Below, one piece after another: positions 52,024 through 61,878 of a stretch of DNA of 64,000 bases. The number at the start of each line of letters is the position of its first letter. The first letter of the stretch is position 1. Origin of the DNA: Hyalangium gracile (GTDB lineage: Bacteria > Myxococcota > Myxococcia > Myxococcales > Myxococcaceae); NCBI RefSeq assembly GCF_020103725.1, contig NZ_JAHXBG010000005.1, positions 248,001-312,000 on the forward strand, written 5' to 3'. Under the pieces are notes generated by a model. The model was given only the letters and a program-made list of their open reading frames with translations, ran no database searches and was not told where the DNA came from. Made by a program: the position numbers and the translations under genes.

Positions 52024-52179
52024 GTGTGACGCCTCTCACCTTTTCCCGCGCCGGAGCACCTCCGGCATCCCCTGCCCGAGTGGCTTATACCGCCCCCCGA
52101 TACGGGCTCGAAGCTAGGAAGCCAATGCGCACCAGGCAACCGCCCAACTGTCCCGTATTCCAAGGGATCACCTCTACCT

Positions 52180-53430
52180 TCAGAGAACCACCCGGCTCCT
52201 TCCGTACAGGGCCCCACCGTCGGTGGCCCCTCGGATGGCCTCCGTCACTGCCAGCGCATCGCGGGCTTCTGCCACGTCGTGCACGCGCACAAAATCCGCG
52301 CCTCCCAGCGCAGCCACCGTTGCCACCGAGCCGAGCGTGGCGGCAAGACGCTCGCTCGCTGGCTTGCCCCCGGTGAGCGCGCCCAGGAAGCCCTTGCGGC
52401 TGGTACCCACCAGCACCGGCAGCCCCAACACCCGTAGATCACGCAGCCTCCGCAACAGGAAGAGGTTGTGCCCCAGGGTCTTGCCAAAGCCGATCCCTGG
52501 ATCCACGAGGATGGACTCTCGGGCGATACCAGCGGCCACCGCACGCGCCACCCCCTCCTCGAGGAAGGTGAGGACTTCATCCAGTATGTCCTCGTAGTGA
52601 GGCGCCTGCTGCATGGACTGAGGTATGCCCTGGATGTGCATGAGGCAACAGGCCGCCCCAGCCTCGGCGACGACGCGCGGCAGCTCCGCGTCGAAGTGGA
52701 AGCCGCTGATGTCGTTGATGAGCACCACCCCCGCCTTCAGCACCTCGCGCGCGACGGCCGCCTTGGTGGTGTCCACCGAGAGCGGCACCGGCGTGCGCGC
52801 CCGCAGCCCCTCGAGGACGGGGAGCACCCGGGCCAGCTCCTCCTCGGCGGAGACAGGCTGGGAGCCCGGCCGGGTGGACTCGCCGCCCACGTCCAGCACG
52901 TCCGCGCCCGCCTCCGCCAGCCGTAGCCCGTGCGCGATGGCCGCCTCCGCCGACGGGTACCGCCCTCCGTCGGAGAAGCTGTCCGGCGTCACGTTCACCA
53001 CGCCCATCACATGGGTGCGCGCACCGAAGATGAAGGTGGTGCCACCGAGCGTGAGCGGCGCCGGCGCGGCCACCGAGCCCAGCCCCCGGCTCAGCGCCCC
53101 CGCCAGCTCGGCGAGCCGTGGATCGGCCCTCGCCGCGGCGATCAGCCGCTCGAACTGCTCGCGCCGGCCCGTGAGCAGGCCGCTGCCGGGGCGGGTGCGG
53201 AGATCTCCCGAGACATAGCCGGGGAACTCCTCTCGCCCGGGCGCGGCGGAGGCCTCGAAGAGGCCCTTGAGGAAGCGGCCCTCCACCTTCGTCAGCCCGG
53301 TGAGCAGCAGCTGGTACTGGGGCAGCTTCTCCAGCAGGTACTCGCGGGCGGGCGTGGGCAGCCCCATCCGTTGGAAGGCGAGCTCGAGCGCCTCCGGGTG
53401 CTCGGCAACCAGGGGGTGGGCACGGATCAT
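52180..53430 (-). CDS. folP: Dihydropteroate synthase with N-terminal extension
   Basis: 416 residues, about 130 longer than classic DHPS. Residues about 1-140 are an added region (LVAEHPEALELAFQRMGLPT, LPQYQLLLTGLTKVEGRFLK) of unknown role. The TIM-barrel enzyme follows: VMGVVNVTPDSFSDGGRYP, ADVLDVGGESTRPGSQPVS, PLSVDTTKAAVAREVL, VLINDISGFHFD and ILVDPGIGFGKTLGHNL. It joins para-aminobenzoate to dihydropterin pyrophosphate in folate synthesis. It lies after ftsH in a widespread ftsH-folP order. Confidence 0.93.
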   Translation of the reverse strand: MIRAHPLVAEHPEALELAFQRMGLPTPAREYLLEKLPQYQLLLTGLTKVEGRFLKGLFEASAAPGREEFPGYVSGDLRTRPGSGLLTGRREQFERLIAAARADPRLAELAGALSRGLGSVAAPAPLTLGGTTFIFGARTHVMGVVNVTPDSFSDGGRYPSAEAAIAHGLRLAEAGADVLDVGGESTRPGSQPVSAEEELARVLPVLEGLRARTPVPLSVDTTKAAVAREVLKAGVVLINDISGFHFDAELPRVVAEAGAACCLMHIQGIPQSMQQAPHYEDILDEVLTFLEEGVARAVAAGIARESILVDPGIGFGKTLGHNLFLLRRLRDLRVLGLPVLVGTSRKGFLGALTGGKPASERLAATLGSVATVAALGGADFVRVHDVAEARDALAVTEAIRGATDGGALYGRSRVVL

Positions 53431-53460
53431 CGCGCGGGCTCCAGGGCAGACGGCGAAAGC

Positions 53461-53495
53461 AGAAAGGCCCTCCCAGCTCGGAGCGGGGAGGGCCT
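53461..53495 (-). terminator. Intrinsic-type terminator between ftsH and folP
   Basis: On the minus strand a perfect 10-bp stem AGGCCCTCCC (53495-53486) with GGGAGGGCCT (53474-53465) is followed by TTCTGCTTTC. It lies 23 bp past the ftsH stop and 30 bp before the folP start, so ftsH and folP may be only partly co-transcribed. Confidence 0.7.
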
Positions 53496-53517
53496 CGGTT
53501 CTACGGGAGCTTCAGGC

Positions 53518-55434
<1,917 letters not shown>

Positions 55435-55612
55435 GTGTCTGCTGCCCTTTCGATGCTCGGCGGATGCGGGCCATGCCGGAAAACGCCCAGATATTTCAAC
55501 TGTTTGGGCCGAGGCGTGGCGAATCGCCCAACTTCGGACCGTATCAGCAACAGCAAAAAGCCCTCAACTATTTAGGGGTTCGTGGCCCTTCTCCATCCGC
55601 CCCATGACCACT

Positions 55613-56968
55613 CTATAACGAACCGCTGCCCCTGTTGCTCGGACTGGGGGGAATCGCCCACAGGCTCGGCCCGGCAACGGCTGCCCCCGCCTCCGGTGGA
55701 GTCCAGAGCCCCGGAACCCAGAGCACCTGCCCTTCCGCGTCCGTCACCACCGGCTGGAGATCTCGACGCTCGGCGGGCACGCGAAGGTCCACGAAGACGT
55801 CCTGGAGCTTTCGCGAACCGCGAGGCCCTCGGATCCGATCCCCTGGATTTCGCGTCCGCACGGTGAGCGGCCAGCGGGTCTGCGCCGGCAGGGCCAGGTG
55901 AAGCGCACCCGGCGTGGCCTGTGAGCCACCCAAGCGGAAGCTCCACCCCGTTCCTTCCAGCACGCCCGTGGTGCCCTCTCCTTCCAAGGAGAGCGAGCCG
56001 CGCACGGCGGCGCGCGGGCGGACACAGCGCACGAGCCCACCTGAAGACCGGAGCTGGAGCCCGCGGCTCAAGGTGGCGGAGCCTCCGCGCTCCACCGCTT
56101 CGCTCGCCCGTCGGAGGGTCGCGTCATCCACGGCGACGCCCTCCTGGACGAGCAGGCGCGCGAGCACGCGCCGTCGCAGCGGAGGCTCGAGCGCGCGGAG
56201 CCCCACCGCGTCCAGCGCCCCTCCTTCGAGCAGCAGCCGCTGCCAGGCGCTCTCCGCCATGCCGTCCAGCAGGGCCTCGTCCTCGGCCGCCAGTCGGGCG
56301 AAGGAGGCCAGGCGCTCCACCACCGGGAAGCCCGCCGCCCGAGTGAGCGTCGGGAGCACCTCCTGACGGATGCGCGTCCGGAAGAGGCGGACATCGGCAT
56401 TCATCGGATCCGTCACGAAGCCCGTGCCCTGCTCCTGGAGGAAGGCCTCGATCTGCTCGCGCGTGAGCTCCAGCAGCGGGCGGACGAACGTGCCCCGCCT
56501 CGGCAGGATGCCCGCCGCGCCTCGCAGGGCGGTGCCTCGGGCCAGCCGCATCAGCAGCGTCTCCGCCTGATCATTCGCCGTGTGCGCGGTGGCCACCGCC
56601 ATCAGCCCACGCTCGGAGCGGAGCTCCTCCAGCGCCTCGTACCGCGCCTGACGCGCACGCACCTCCATGCTCGTGCCGGGTCGCAGGTGGAGCTGGCGCA
56701 CATGGCACGGGAGCGAGTGGAGGGCCGCCAGCCGCTCGACCGCTCGCACCTCGTCCGCCGCCTCGGGGCGCAGCCCGTGGTCCAGCGTGGCCACCTCCAC
56801 CGAGAGCCCCAGCTGCGCTCGCACGAGCGCCGTGCCCACCAGCAGTGCGCTCGAGTCCGCGCCCCCCGAGACAGCCAGCAGCACCGAGCGGCCTGCCAGC
56901 CCGAAGTGCCGGTAGGCCGCCACGAGTGTCGAGGTGATCAAGTGTGTCGTGAGCCCGGTGCGCGGCAT
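55613..56968 (-). CDS. tilS: tRNA(Ile)-lysidine synthetase
   Basis: 451 residues. The PP-loop is LLAVSGGADSSALLVG, followed by VEVATLDHGLRPEAADEV, VATAHTANDQAETLLMRLAR and GAAGILPRRGTFVRPLLELT. The C-terminal TilS domain has TRNPGDRIRGPRGSRKLQDV. It adds lysine to C34 of the CAU-anticodon tRNA-Ile so that it reads AUA. It begins the long one-strand run, and the upstream gap to the left holds a promoter on the opposite strand. In GC-rich genomes AUA is rare, but the enzyme is still essential in most bacteria. Confidence 0.95.
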   Translation of the reverse strand: MPRTGLTTHLITSTLVAAYRHFGLAGRSVLLAVSGGADSSALLVGTALVRAQLGLSVEVATLDHGLRPEAADEVRAVERLAALHSLPCHVRQLHLRPGTSMEVRARQARYEALEELRSERGLMAVATAHTANDQAETLLMRLARGTALRGAAGILPRRGTFVRPLLELTREQIEAFLQEQGTGFVTDPMNADVRLFRTRIRQEVLPTLTRAAGFPVVERLASFARLAAEDEALLDGMAESAWQRLLLEGGALDAVGLRALEPPLRRRVLARLLVQEGVAVDDATLRRASEAVERGGSATLSRGLQLRSSGGLVRCVRPRAAVRGSLSLEGEGTTGVLEGTGWSFRLGGSQATPGALHLALPAQTRWPLTVRTRNPGDRIRGPRGSRKLQDVFVDLRVPAERRDLQPVVTDAEGQVLWVPGLWTPPEAGAAVAGPSLWAIPPSPSNRGSGSL

Positions 56969-57023
56969 CGAACAGAAGGGGGAATGGTTTTTCCAGCGGC
57001 CGCGTTAACCCAAGAGCCGTCGG

Positions 57024-57052
57024 TTGAACGCGCTGGGGGTGGTTCTTATGAT
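57024..57052 (+). promoter_or_regulatory. Sigma-70-type promoter of candidate small RNA
   Basis: TTGAAC (57024-57029) and TATGAT (57047-57052) are separated by 17 bp, five matches of six to each consensus hexamer. The start would be near 57059. No open reading frame of coding quality begins downstream before the terminator at 57215-57245. Confidence 0.65.
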
Positions 57053-57058
57053 CCCCAT

Positions 57059-57256
57059 GGAAGAGATGGGGGCGGAATGGGCGGGGTGGTAGACGGTGTT
57101 GGAAGTAAGCTGATTTTCAAGATTTCTCGGCGTTGGGCCTAGGGGTCCCCCCCCTCCCCCTCTGGGCCCACGGGACCGCTAGGATTCGTACCTGGCGGTC
57201 CCTCTTTCCGGAGCGCCCCGGGCCTCTGTCTCTGAGGCCCGGGGCGTTTCCCTTTT
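57059..57256 (+). ncRNA. Candidate structured small RNA (about 195 nt)
   Basis: Between the promoter and a strong intrinsic terminator lies a non-coding stretch with marked structure. CCTAG-G-GGTCCC (57138-57149) pairs with GGGACC-G-CTAGG (57172-57183) with one G/G mismatch, exposing a C-rich loop (about 57150-57160, CCCCTCCCCC core). The same right arm, GGGACCGC (57172-57179), also pairs perfectly with GCGGTCCC (57195-57202), so the two hairpins exclude each other. The C-rich loop could pair with GA-rich ribosome-binding sites, as in anti-Shine-Dalgarno small RNAs. Expression and function are inferred; a leader or attenuator for the small proteins downstream is the alternative, although they have their own promoter. 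Confidence 0.5.
57215..57256 (+). terminator. Strong intrinsic terminator
   Basis: An 11-bp perfect stem GCCCCGGGCCT (57215-57225) with AGGCCCGGGGC (57235-57245) closes a 9-nt loop and is followed by GTTTCCCTTTT. It ends the candidate small RNA about 250 bp before the next gene. Confidence 0.85.
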
Positions 57257-57425
57257 CGGGGCCTGGATCCGCCCCTTCGTCGAGCCCTGGAGCCACCGCT
57301 CGGGCCACGACTCACACCGGTTCCCCTGCTTTCACGGATTCCATGCACCCGAGATGCTTCCACACGGAGCAGAAATGGTCCGGCATGTCACACCTATCGC
57401 TTATCGAGAGGAATGACTGAAACCG

Positions 57426-57454
57426 TTGACCGGCTAGGGCGTCTGTCGGATAAC
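57426..57454 (+). promoter_or_regulatory. Sigma-70-type promoter of the ribbon-helix-helix pair
   Basis: TTGACC (57426-57431) and GATAAC (57449-57454) are 17 bp apart. Transcription would start near 57461, giving a leader of about 45 nt with GGAG eight bases before the ATG at 57506. Confidence 0.6.
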
Positions 57455-57505
57455 CCCGCCGGTGTGTCTCAGGTCGTCACCTCGCATCCGCTCCGGAGAC
57501 TCGGT

Positions 57506-57709
57506 ATGGCAGGCACCGACAAGCGCAAGCAATCCCTGTACTTCCCCGAAGAGATGTTGAAGGAGATCCAGGAGGAGGCGAACCGACAGGACCGCTCTCT
57601 GTCGTGGGTCGTTCAGCAGGCATGGAAGATCGCCCGCGAGCGCATCAAGGCGTTCCCGGCCGTCAATGACGTCACCGGCGACGAGCGCCAGGATCCTCGT
57701 GAGGAGTAG
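57506..57709 (+). CDS. Small ribbon-helix-helix-like protein, KQSLYFPEE family (copy 1)
   Basis: 67 residues from the ATG 57506, which has GGAG eight bases upstream; the longer open frame from 57413 includes the promoter and is rejected. The pattern KRKQSLYFPEEMLKEIQEEA followed by RQDRSLSWVVQQAWKIARER is a beta strand and two helices, as in ribbon-helix-helix DNA-binding proteins. It matches a family of very small proteins (TIGR04563-like) that I associate with delta-proteobacteria. The C-terminus is a short charged tail. It is followed 8 bp later by a close paralogue. A DNA-binding role is inference. Confidence 0.85.
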   Translation: MAGTDKRKQSLYFPEEMLKEIQEEANRQDRSLSWVVQQAWKIARERIKAFPAVNDVTGDERQDPREE

Positions 57710-57717
57710 GTAAACGC

Positions 57718-57966
57718 ATGTCCTCCACTGATCATCGCAAGCAAAGTCTCTACTTCCCCGAGGACATGCTCGAGGAGATCCAGCGCGAGGCGACTCGCCA
57801 GGATCGCTCCCTCTCCTGGATCGTCCAGCAGGCCTGGAAGGTGGCCCGCTCGGACATCCGCAAGATGCCCTCGGTCAACGACGTGCTCACCCCGACGCCC
57901 AAGCCGGCGCCGGTGGCAGCCGTGGCGGCCCCGCCGCCCGCGACCGACGGCGAGCCCAAGCCTTAG
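57718..57966 (+). CDS. Small ribbon-helix-helix-like protein, KQSLYFPED family (copy 2)
   Basis: 82 residues. It repeats the pattern of the previous gene almost residue for residue (HRKQSLYFPEDMLEEIQREA, RQDRSLSWIVQQAWKVARSD), then adds a Pro/Ala-rich tail (PTPKPAPVAAVAAPPPATDG). GAGGAG lies upstream at the end of copy 1. The tandem pair is probably co-transcribed and could form hetero-dimers, since ribbon-helix-helix proteins bind DNA as dimers. Confidence 0.85.
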   Translation: MSSTDHRKQSLYFPEDMLEEIQREATRQDRSLSWIVQQAWKVARSDIRKMPSVNDVLTPTPKPAPVAAVAAPPPATDGEPKP

Positions 57967-57980
57967 GTGGGTTCGACCTG

Positions 57981-58005
57981 CCCGGCCCTCAGCGTGAGGG
58001 CCGGG
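57981..58005. terminator. Bidirectional-type hairpin between convergent genes
   Basis: A perfect 10-bp stem CCCGGCCCTC (57981-57990) with GAGGGCCGGG (57996-58005) closes a five-base loop. It overlaps the last codons of the 5'-nucleotidase-like gene. No T tract follows on either strand, so termination efficiency is uncertain. Confidence 0.55.
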
Positions 58006-58819
58006 TGGGCTGCGCGCAGTTCTCGAAGATGATGCGCTGCGCCTCACGCAGGGGCCGCGCCTCGGTCGCGTACGACGTGCGCATGTACCCAGCCACGATG
58101 TTGGAGTCCACGCCCCCGAGCTTGCGGGACTGGGCCGGGTTGCGCGCGGGATCCTTGCCGGCATTGCCGAAGATGGCGCCGTAGCCGTCTCCTCCGTTGA
58201 TGAGGAAGCTGGGCATGGCCACCCGGTACTGCCGGGAGGCATCCGTGCGCGGCGGCAGCACCACGGGATTGCCGCCAATCGTGAGCGCCCTCACCCGCTG
58301 ACCGCGGGGGTACTCGCAGTCCACGCGCAGGGTGGTGCTCTCGGAGACGTGGAGGAAGCCACCGCTGGGCGAGGTGATGGGCTGCCCGGCGGGGACGAGC
58401 TCTCCCGCCGAGCGCTCGAACATGTCCACGACTTCCTTCTCGGTGAGGTTGACCGTCACCACCTGGTTCTCGAAGAGGAACACCTCGTGGAGGACGCCGT
58501 CCGTGAGCGCGCCCTTGGGGAGCATGGTGCGGTTGATGCACAGGCCCTCGGCGCGAATGGAGCCGCCGTTGACGATGCCCAGCTGCGCGGGGGCCGCCGA
58601 GTCGTCCTCGGCGTGCTGGTAGGAGTCCGCGGCGAGCTGGCCCAGGGCGTTGTTGTCGTGCCGGGCGAAGGGCTTGTCGATGTAGACGTCCTCGCCCAGG
58701 AAGCCGAGCACGGCGTCCGGGTCGTCCACCAGCGGCTGGCAGGGATCGTTGTAGGCCAGGCAGCCCAGGCCTGGGGCGAGCATGGCGGCCACGAGGGCGG
58801 TGAGCAGCGGGCGGTTCAT
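57989..58819 (-). CDS. Lipoprotein with only a 5'-nucleotidase C-terminal domain
   Basis: 276 residues. The signal MNRPLLTALVAAMLAPGLGCLA has a lipobox. The rest matches the substrate-binding C-terminal domain of bacterial 5'-nucleotidases (LGQLAADSYQHAE, IVNGGSIRAEGL, VFLFENQVVTVNLTEKEVVD, YRVAMPSFLINGGDGYG). The metallophosphatase domain that does catalysis is absent, so it probably binds a nucleotide or related ligand without hydrolysing it. Its ATG overlaps the stop of the TonB-dependent receptor gene, so the two are coupled, and it may present ligand to that receptor. Confidence 0.82.
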   Translation of the reverse strand: MNRPLLTALVAAMLAPGLGCLAYNDPCQPLVDDPDAVLGFLGEDVYIDKPFARHDNNALGQLAADSYQHAEDDSAAPAQLGIVNGGSIRAEGLCINRTMLPKGALTDGVLHEVFLFENQVVTVNLTEKEVVDMFERSAGELVPAGQPITSPSGGFLHVSESTTLRVDCEYPRGQRVRALTIGGNPVVLPPRTDASRQYRVAMPSFLINGGDGYGAIFGNAGKDPARNPAQSRKLGGVDSNIVAGYMRTSYATEARPLREAQRIIFENCAQPTRPSR

Positions 58820-61764
58820 CAGTAGCGGCCCCGGACGGTGAGGTAGACGGACTGGCCCTCGCGCGGCAGCAGCCCCGGGACGCGGTCCGGGCGGGGCACG
58901 TCGTCGCGCAAGTCATGGTCGAAGAGGTTCTGCGCCACCAGCGACACCTCGAAGTGGTCGAGGATGGGCTCGGTGCGCAGCTGCGCGGTGATGAGGCTGT
59001 AGGCGGGGATCTGGTAGCGGCGGATCAGCTCCAGCACGGAGCGGGTGTCGTTGCGGCGCTCGGCGCCGGCGCGCACCACCACGTCGAAGTTCACCCAGTC
59101 GCCAATCGGCATGGACATGCCGGCGTTGAAGCGGGCCTGCGGGGTGTCGGTGAGCAGGCGCGACTGCGAGGGCAGCTCCAGGTCCTCGGCGCGGAAGAAG
59201 GTGGCGTTGACCCAGGCGTTGGCGCGCTTGGAGGCCTCGAGGCGGGCCTCGGCCTCCACGCCGAAGACGCGCACGCCCAGCTCGCGGTTGCGCAGCGGGA
59301 TGATGTTGCCGGAGGTGTCCACCGGGATGATGGGCGAGCGGAAGCGCTCGTAGAAGGCGTTGCCTCGCAGGCGCACGCGCGAGTCTCCGGCGGCCTGGAT
59401 GAGGTCCACGCCCAGCTCCACGGTGTCCACGGTGGCCGGGCGCAGCAGCGGGTTTCCCTCGAAGCGGCCCTGGTTGTAGTTGGTGTCCGGGATGCTCTCG
59501 ACCAGCTCCTGCAGCGTGGGCGGGCGGAAGGCTCGGCCGTACAGGGCCTTGAGCACGAACGAGTCCGTGGCGGCGAAGACGAGGCCCACGCGCGGGTTGA
59601 TGCTGGGCACCAGGCGGGTGCCGTCGATGGCGCCCGCGTCGTCCGCGGTGGGCAGCTGGGTGACGTCCGCGCGCACCCCGAAGGTGAGCGTCAGCGGGCT
59701 GATGACCGTCCACTGGTCCTGCACGAAGAGGCCCAGCGTCATGCGCCGGGTGGCGGCGCCATCGGCGATGTCCTTCACGTTCATCAGGCCCTCGGGCGTG
59801 GTGAGCGTGGGCCGGACGCGATCTTCGAGGGTGTAGTTGGTCTTGTACTCGTAGCTGGCGAGCATCTGCAGCTCGGCCACCAGGCCCGCGGAGAGGCGGT
59901 TGGCGCTGCCCAGGACCATGTCCGAGTCCACGCCCAGCCCCAGGGTGCGTACGTTGACGTGCGTCTGCTCCTGCAGGCCCAGCGGGAAGAGCTGATCGGC
60001 CGCGTCGCCCGTGCGGAAGTTGTCCGGGGTGAGCTGGAACAGGCGGTTGCTGACCTGCTGATCGCCGTAGCCGCGCACGCGCAGCTGGATGCCCTCGGCC
60101 ACCGTGCGCTCGTACTCGACATCCAGCAGGGCCACCGTCCAGCTCAGGTCCGAGTCCGGCCCCACCGTGTCGAACAGGCCCATGAGGGCGGTGCGGTCCT
60201 CGGTGAGGAAGCGCAGGGAGCTGGTCAACCGCCCCGCGTCCCCGAAGTCATAGGAGAGGCCCAGGCCCAGGTTGAAGAGCAGGCGCTCGTCATGCGTCTT
60301 GCCGGCGGGCTCGTTGGCCTGGCGCAGCCGCTGGGTGATCGTGTCCTCGTTCAGCGCATCCGTCTCGATGGGAGCGGAGTCACCGGACTGGCCCCAGACG
60401 TCGAGATCTCCGAAGAGGCGCAGCTCCCCGGCCGTGGCCGCCGCCGAGGCGTGGGCATCCAGCGTGGGAGCGAACGTCCCCTCCTCCCGGTCGGGGAAGC
60501 CGCCTCCGGAGACGGCGACGCGCACGCCCTCGCTGCGATCGGTGACGAGGTTGACCACTCCCAGGAAGGCACCCGCGCCGTACAGGGCGGAGCCCGGGCC
60601 GCGGATGACCTCGATGCGATCGAGGTTCTCCACCGGGAGGTTCATCAGCGCCCGACCGTCGAAGAAGTTGTTGAGCCGGTGCCCGTTGAGCAGGAAGAGC
60701 ACCTCCGCGTCGTTGCGCAGCCCGCGGATGCCGACGCGGTAGAAGCCCTGGACATCCCGGCTCACCGAGAGCCCGGGCACCACGTCGAGCACGTCCGCCA
60801 CCGTGCGCGCACCGAGCGCCTTGATCTGATCCCGCCCGAAGGCCGCCGCGATGGCGGGCACCCGGGTGACCGTCTCCGTGTGGCGCGTGGCGAGCGCGAG
60901 CGTGTCCTCGGCGCTGTAGAGGGCCAGATCCTCCTCCAGCTCCGAGCGAGCCCCGGACTTCGTGCCGCCCTGGGCGGCGGGAGGGTTCGTCGTGATCGGC
61001 TCCAGCGGCTCCAGCGCAGGGCGCGAGGCCGAGGCAGCAGGGGCAGGCGCGGGAGCGGGTGCGGCGGAGGCCGCTGGCGCGGTGGACGGCGCGGGCTTGG
61101 GCGTGGGAGCCGGCGTGGACTTGCGCCCGTTGCCGCTGGGGCTCGGCGAGGGGCTGGCGCGAGGAGGCGGCGCGGGGGTGGGCTCCTCCGTGGGGGCCTC
61201 GGCGGCGAGCGCGGCCAGGGCATCGTCGGACAGCGCCGTCTGTGCCTTCTTCGGGGGAGGCGGAGGCGCCTCGAGCTCATCGTCCTCCTCCGGCTCCTTC
61301 TTCCGGGGGCTGCCCTTCGCGGGCGGCGCAGGCGGCTCCTCGGGCTCCGCGACAGCCAGCTTGGGGCGAGGAATCTCTCCAGGGACGATGACGCGCGCGG
61401 GCCGGCTCGACGACTGGAACACGGAGACGCGCTCGCCGCTCTTGAGGATCCCTTCGATGTAGTACTCGACACCCGGCGGGATCATGTGCTCGGCGGGGAT
61501 GGTGCCTCGGTACAGATCGCCGTACTGCCGCTCCAGCGGGGTCTCCACATACGGCTCGCCCGGGCCCCGGTAGCGAACGATGACCTCCGAGACCTCGTTG
61601 GCGTCGTCGACCAGGGTCCCTTCGAGCCGGAGCGGCCGATTCGCCTCGGCCTTCGCGGGTGCGGAGTGCAACAGCACCGCCTGCTCCTCGGCGCGGGCGG
61701 GCAGCGCCGCGAGGAGCACGAGGGTGAGCAGCGTCGTTCGTGCGAGAGCGGTCTTCAAGAGCAC
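58819..61764 (-). CDS. TonB-dependent receptor with long Pro/Ala-rich N-terminal extension
   Basis: 981 residues. A Sec signal (TTLLTLVLLAALPARA) is followed by an Ig-like beta domain (about 30-120, RLEGTLVDDANEVSEVIVRY), then about 140 residues of Pro/Ala/Lys/Glu-rich linker (EPEEPPAPPAKGSPRKKEPE, APAPAPAASAS). A TonB-box-like ETVTRVP precedes the plug (ALGARTVADVLDVVPGLSVS, RIEVIRGPGSALYGAGAFLG). The barrel ends in the typical terminal aromatic (YLTVRGRY). It imports a scarce ligand with energy from TonB/ExbBD; the ligand is unknown, although the divergent ChaN-like gene suggests iron or haem. Confidence 0.92.
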   Translation of the reverse strand: MLLKTALARTTLLTLVLLAALPARAEEQAVLLHSAPAKAEANRPLRLEGTLVDDANEVSEVIVRYRGPGEPYVETPLERQYGDLYRGTIPAEHMIPPGVEYYIEGILKSGERVSVFQSSSRPARVIVPGEIPRPKLAVAEPEEPPAPPAKGSPRKKEPEEDDELEAPPPPPKKAQTALSDDALAALAAEAPTEEPTPAPPPRASPSPSPSGNGRKSTPAPTPKPAPSTAPAASAAPAPAPAPAASASRPALEPLEPITTNPPAAQGGTKSGARSELEEDLALYSAEDTLALATRHTETVTRVPAIAAAFGRDQIKALGARTVADVLDVVPGLSVSRDVQGFYRVGIRGLRNDAEVLFLLNGHRLNNFFDGRALMNLPVENLDRIEVIRGPGSALYGAGAFLGVVNLVTDRSEGVRVAVSGGGFPDREEGTFAPTLDAHASAAATAGELRLFGDLDVWGQSGDSAPIETDALNEDTITQRLRQANEPAGKTHDERLLFNLGLGLSYDFGDAGRLTSSLRFLTEDRTALMGLFDTVGPDSDLSWTVALLDVEYERTVAEGIQLRVRGYGDQQVSNRLFQLTPDNFRTGDAADQLFPLGLQEQTHVNVRTLGLGVDSDMVLGSANRLSAGLVAELQMLASYEYKTNYTLEDRVRPTLTTPEGLMNVKDIADGAATRRMTLGLFVQDQWTVISPLTLTFGVRADVTQLPTADDAGAIDGTRLVPSINPRVGLVFAATDSFVLKALYGRAFRPPTLQELVESIPDTNYNQGRFEGNPLLRPATVDTVELGVDLIQAAGDSRVRLRGNAFYERFRSPIIPVDTSGNIIPLRNRELGVRVFGVEAEARLEASKRANAWVNATFFRAEDLELPSQSRLLTDTPQARFNAGMSMPIGDWVNFDVVVRAGAERRNDTRSVLELIRRYQIPAYSLITAQLRTEPILDHFEVSLVAQNLFDHDLRDDVPRPDRVPGLLPREGQSVYLTVRGRY

Positions 61765-61878
61765 GAGGATGGTCCTTTGCCACTCCCTTGGAAGTCAAGG
61801 AAGGGGCGTCCGGTGGGGGCCGCCGTTTTTTTGCCGGGTGGGGAGGCGCATGCGACCTTGATCACCGCCTTCCCACCC

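Noticed and set aside
49705..52029. 774-codon plus-strand frame
   Set aside because: Antisense to pdxJ and glmM, both unmistakable; the frame has shadow composition.
58915..61878. Long upstream part of the plus-strand frame that ends in the ChaN-like gene
   Set aside because: It is antisense to the TonB-dependent receptor and has Gly/Arg/Ala low-complexity composition. The ChaN-like protein starts at the ATG 61879.
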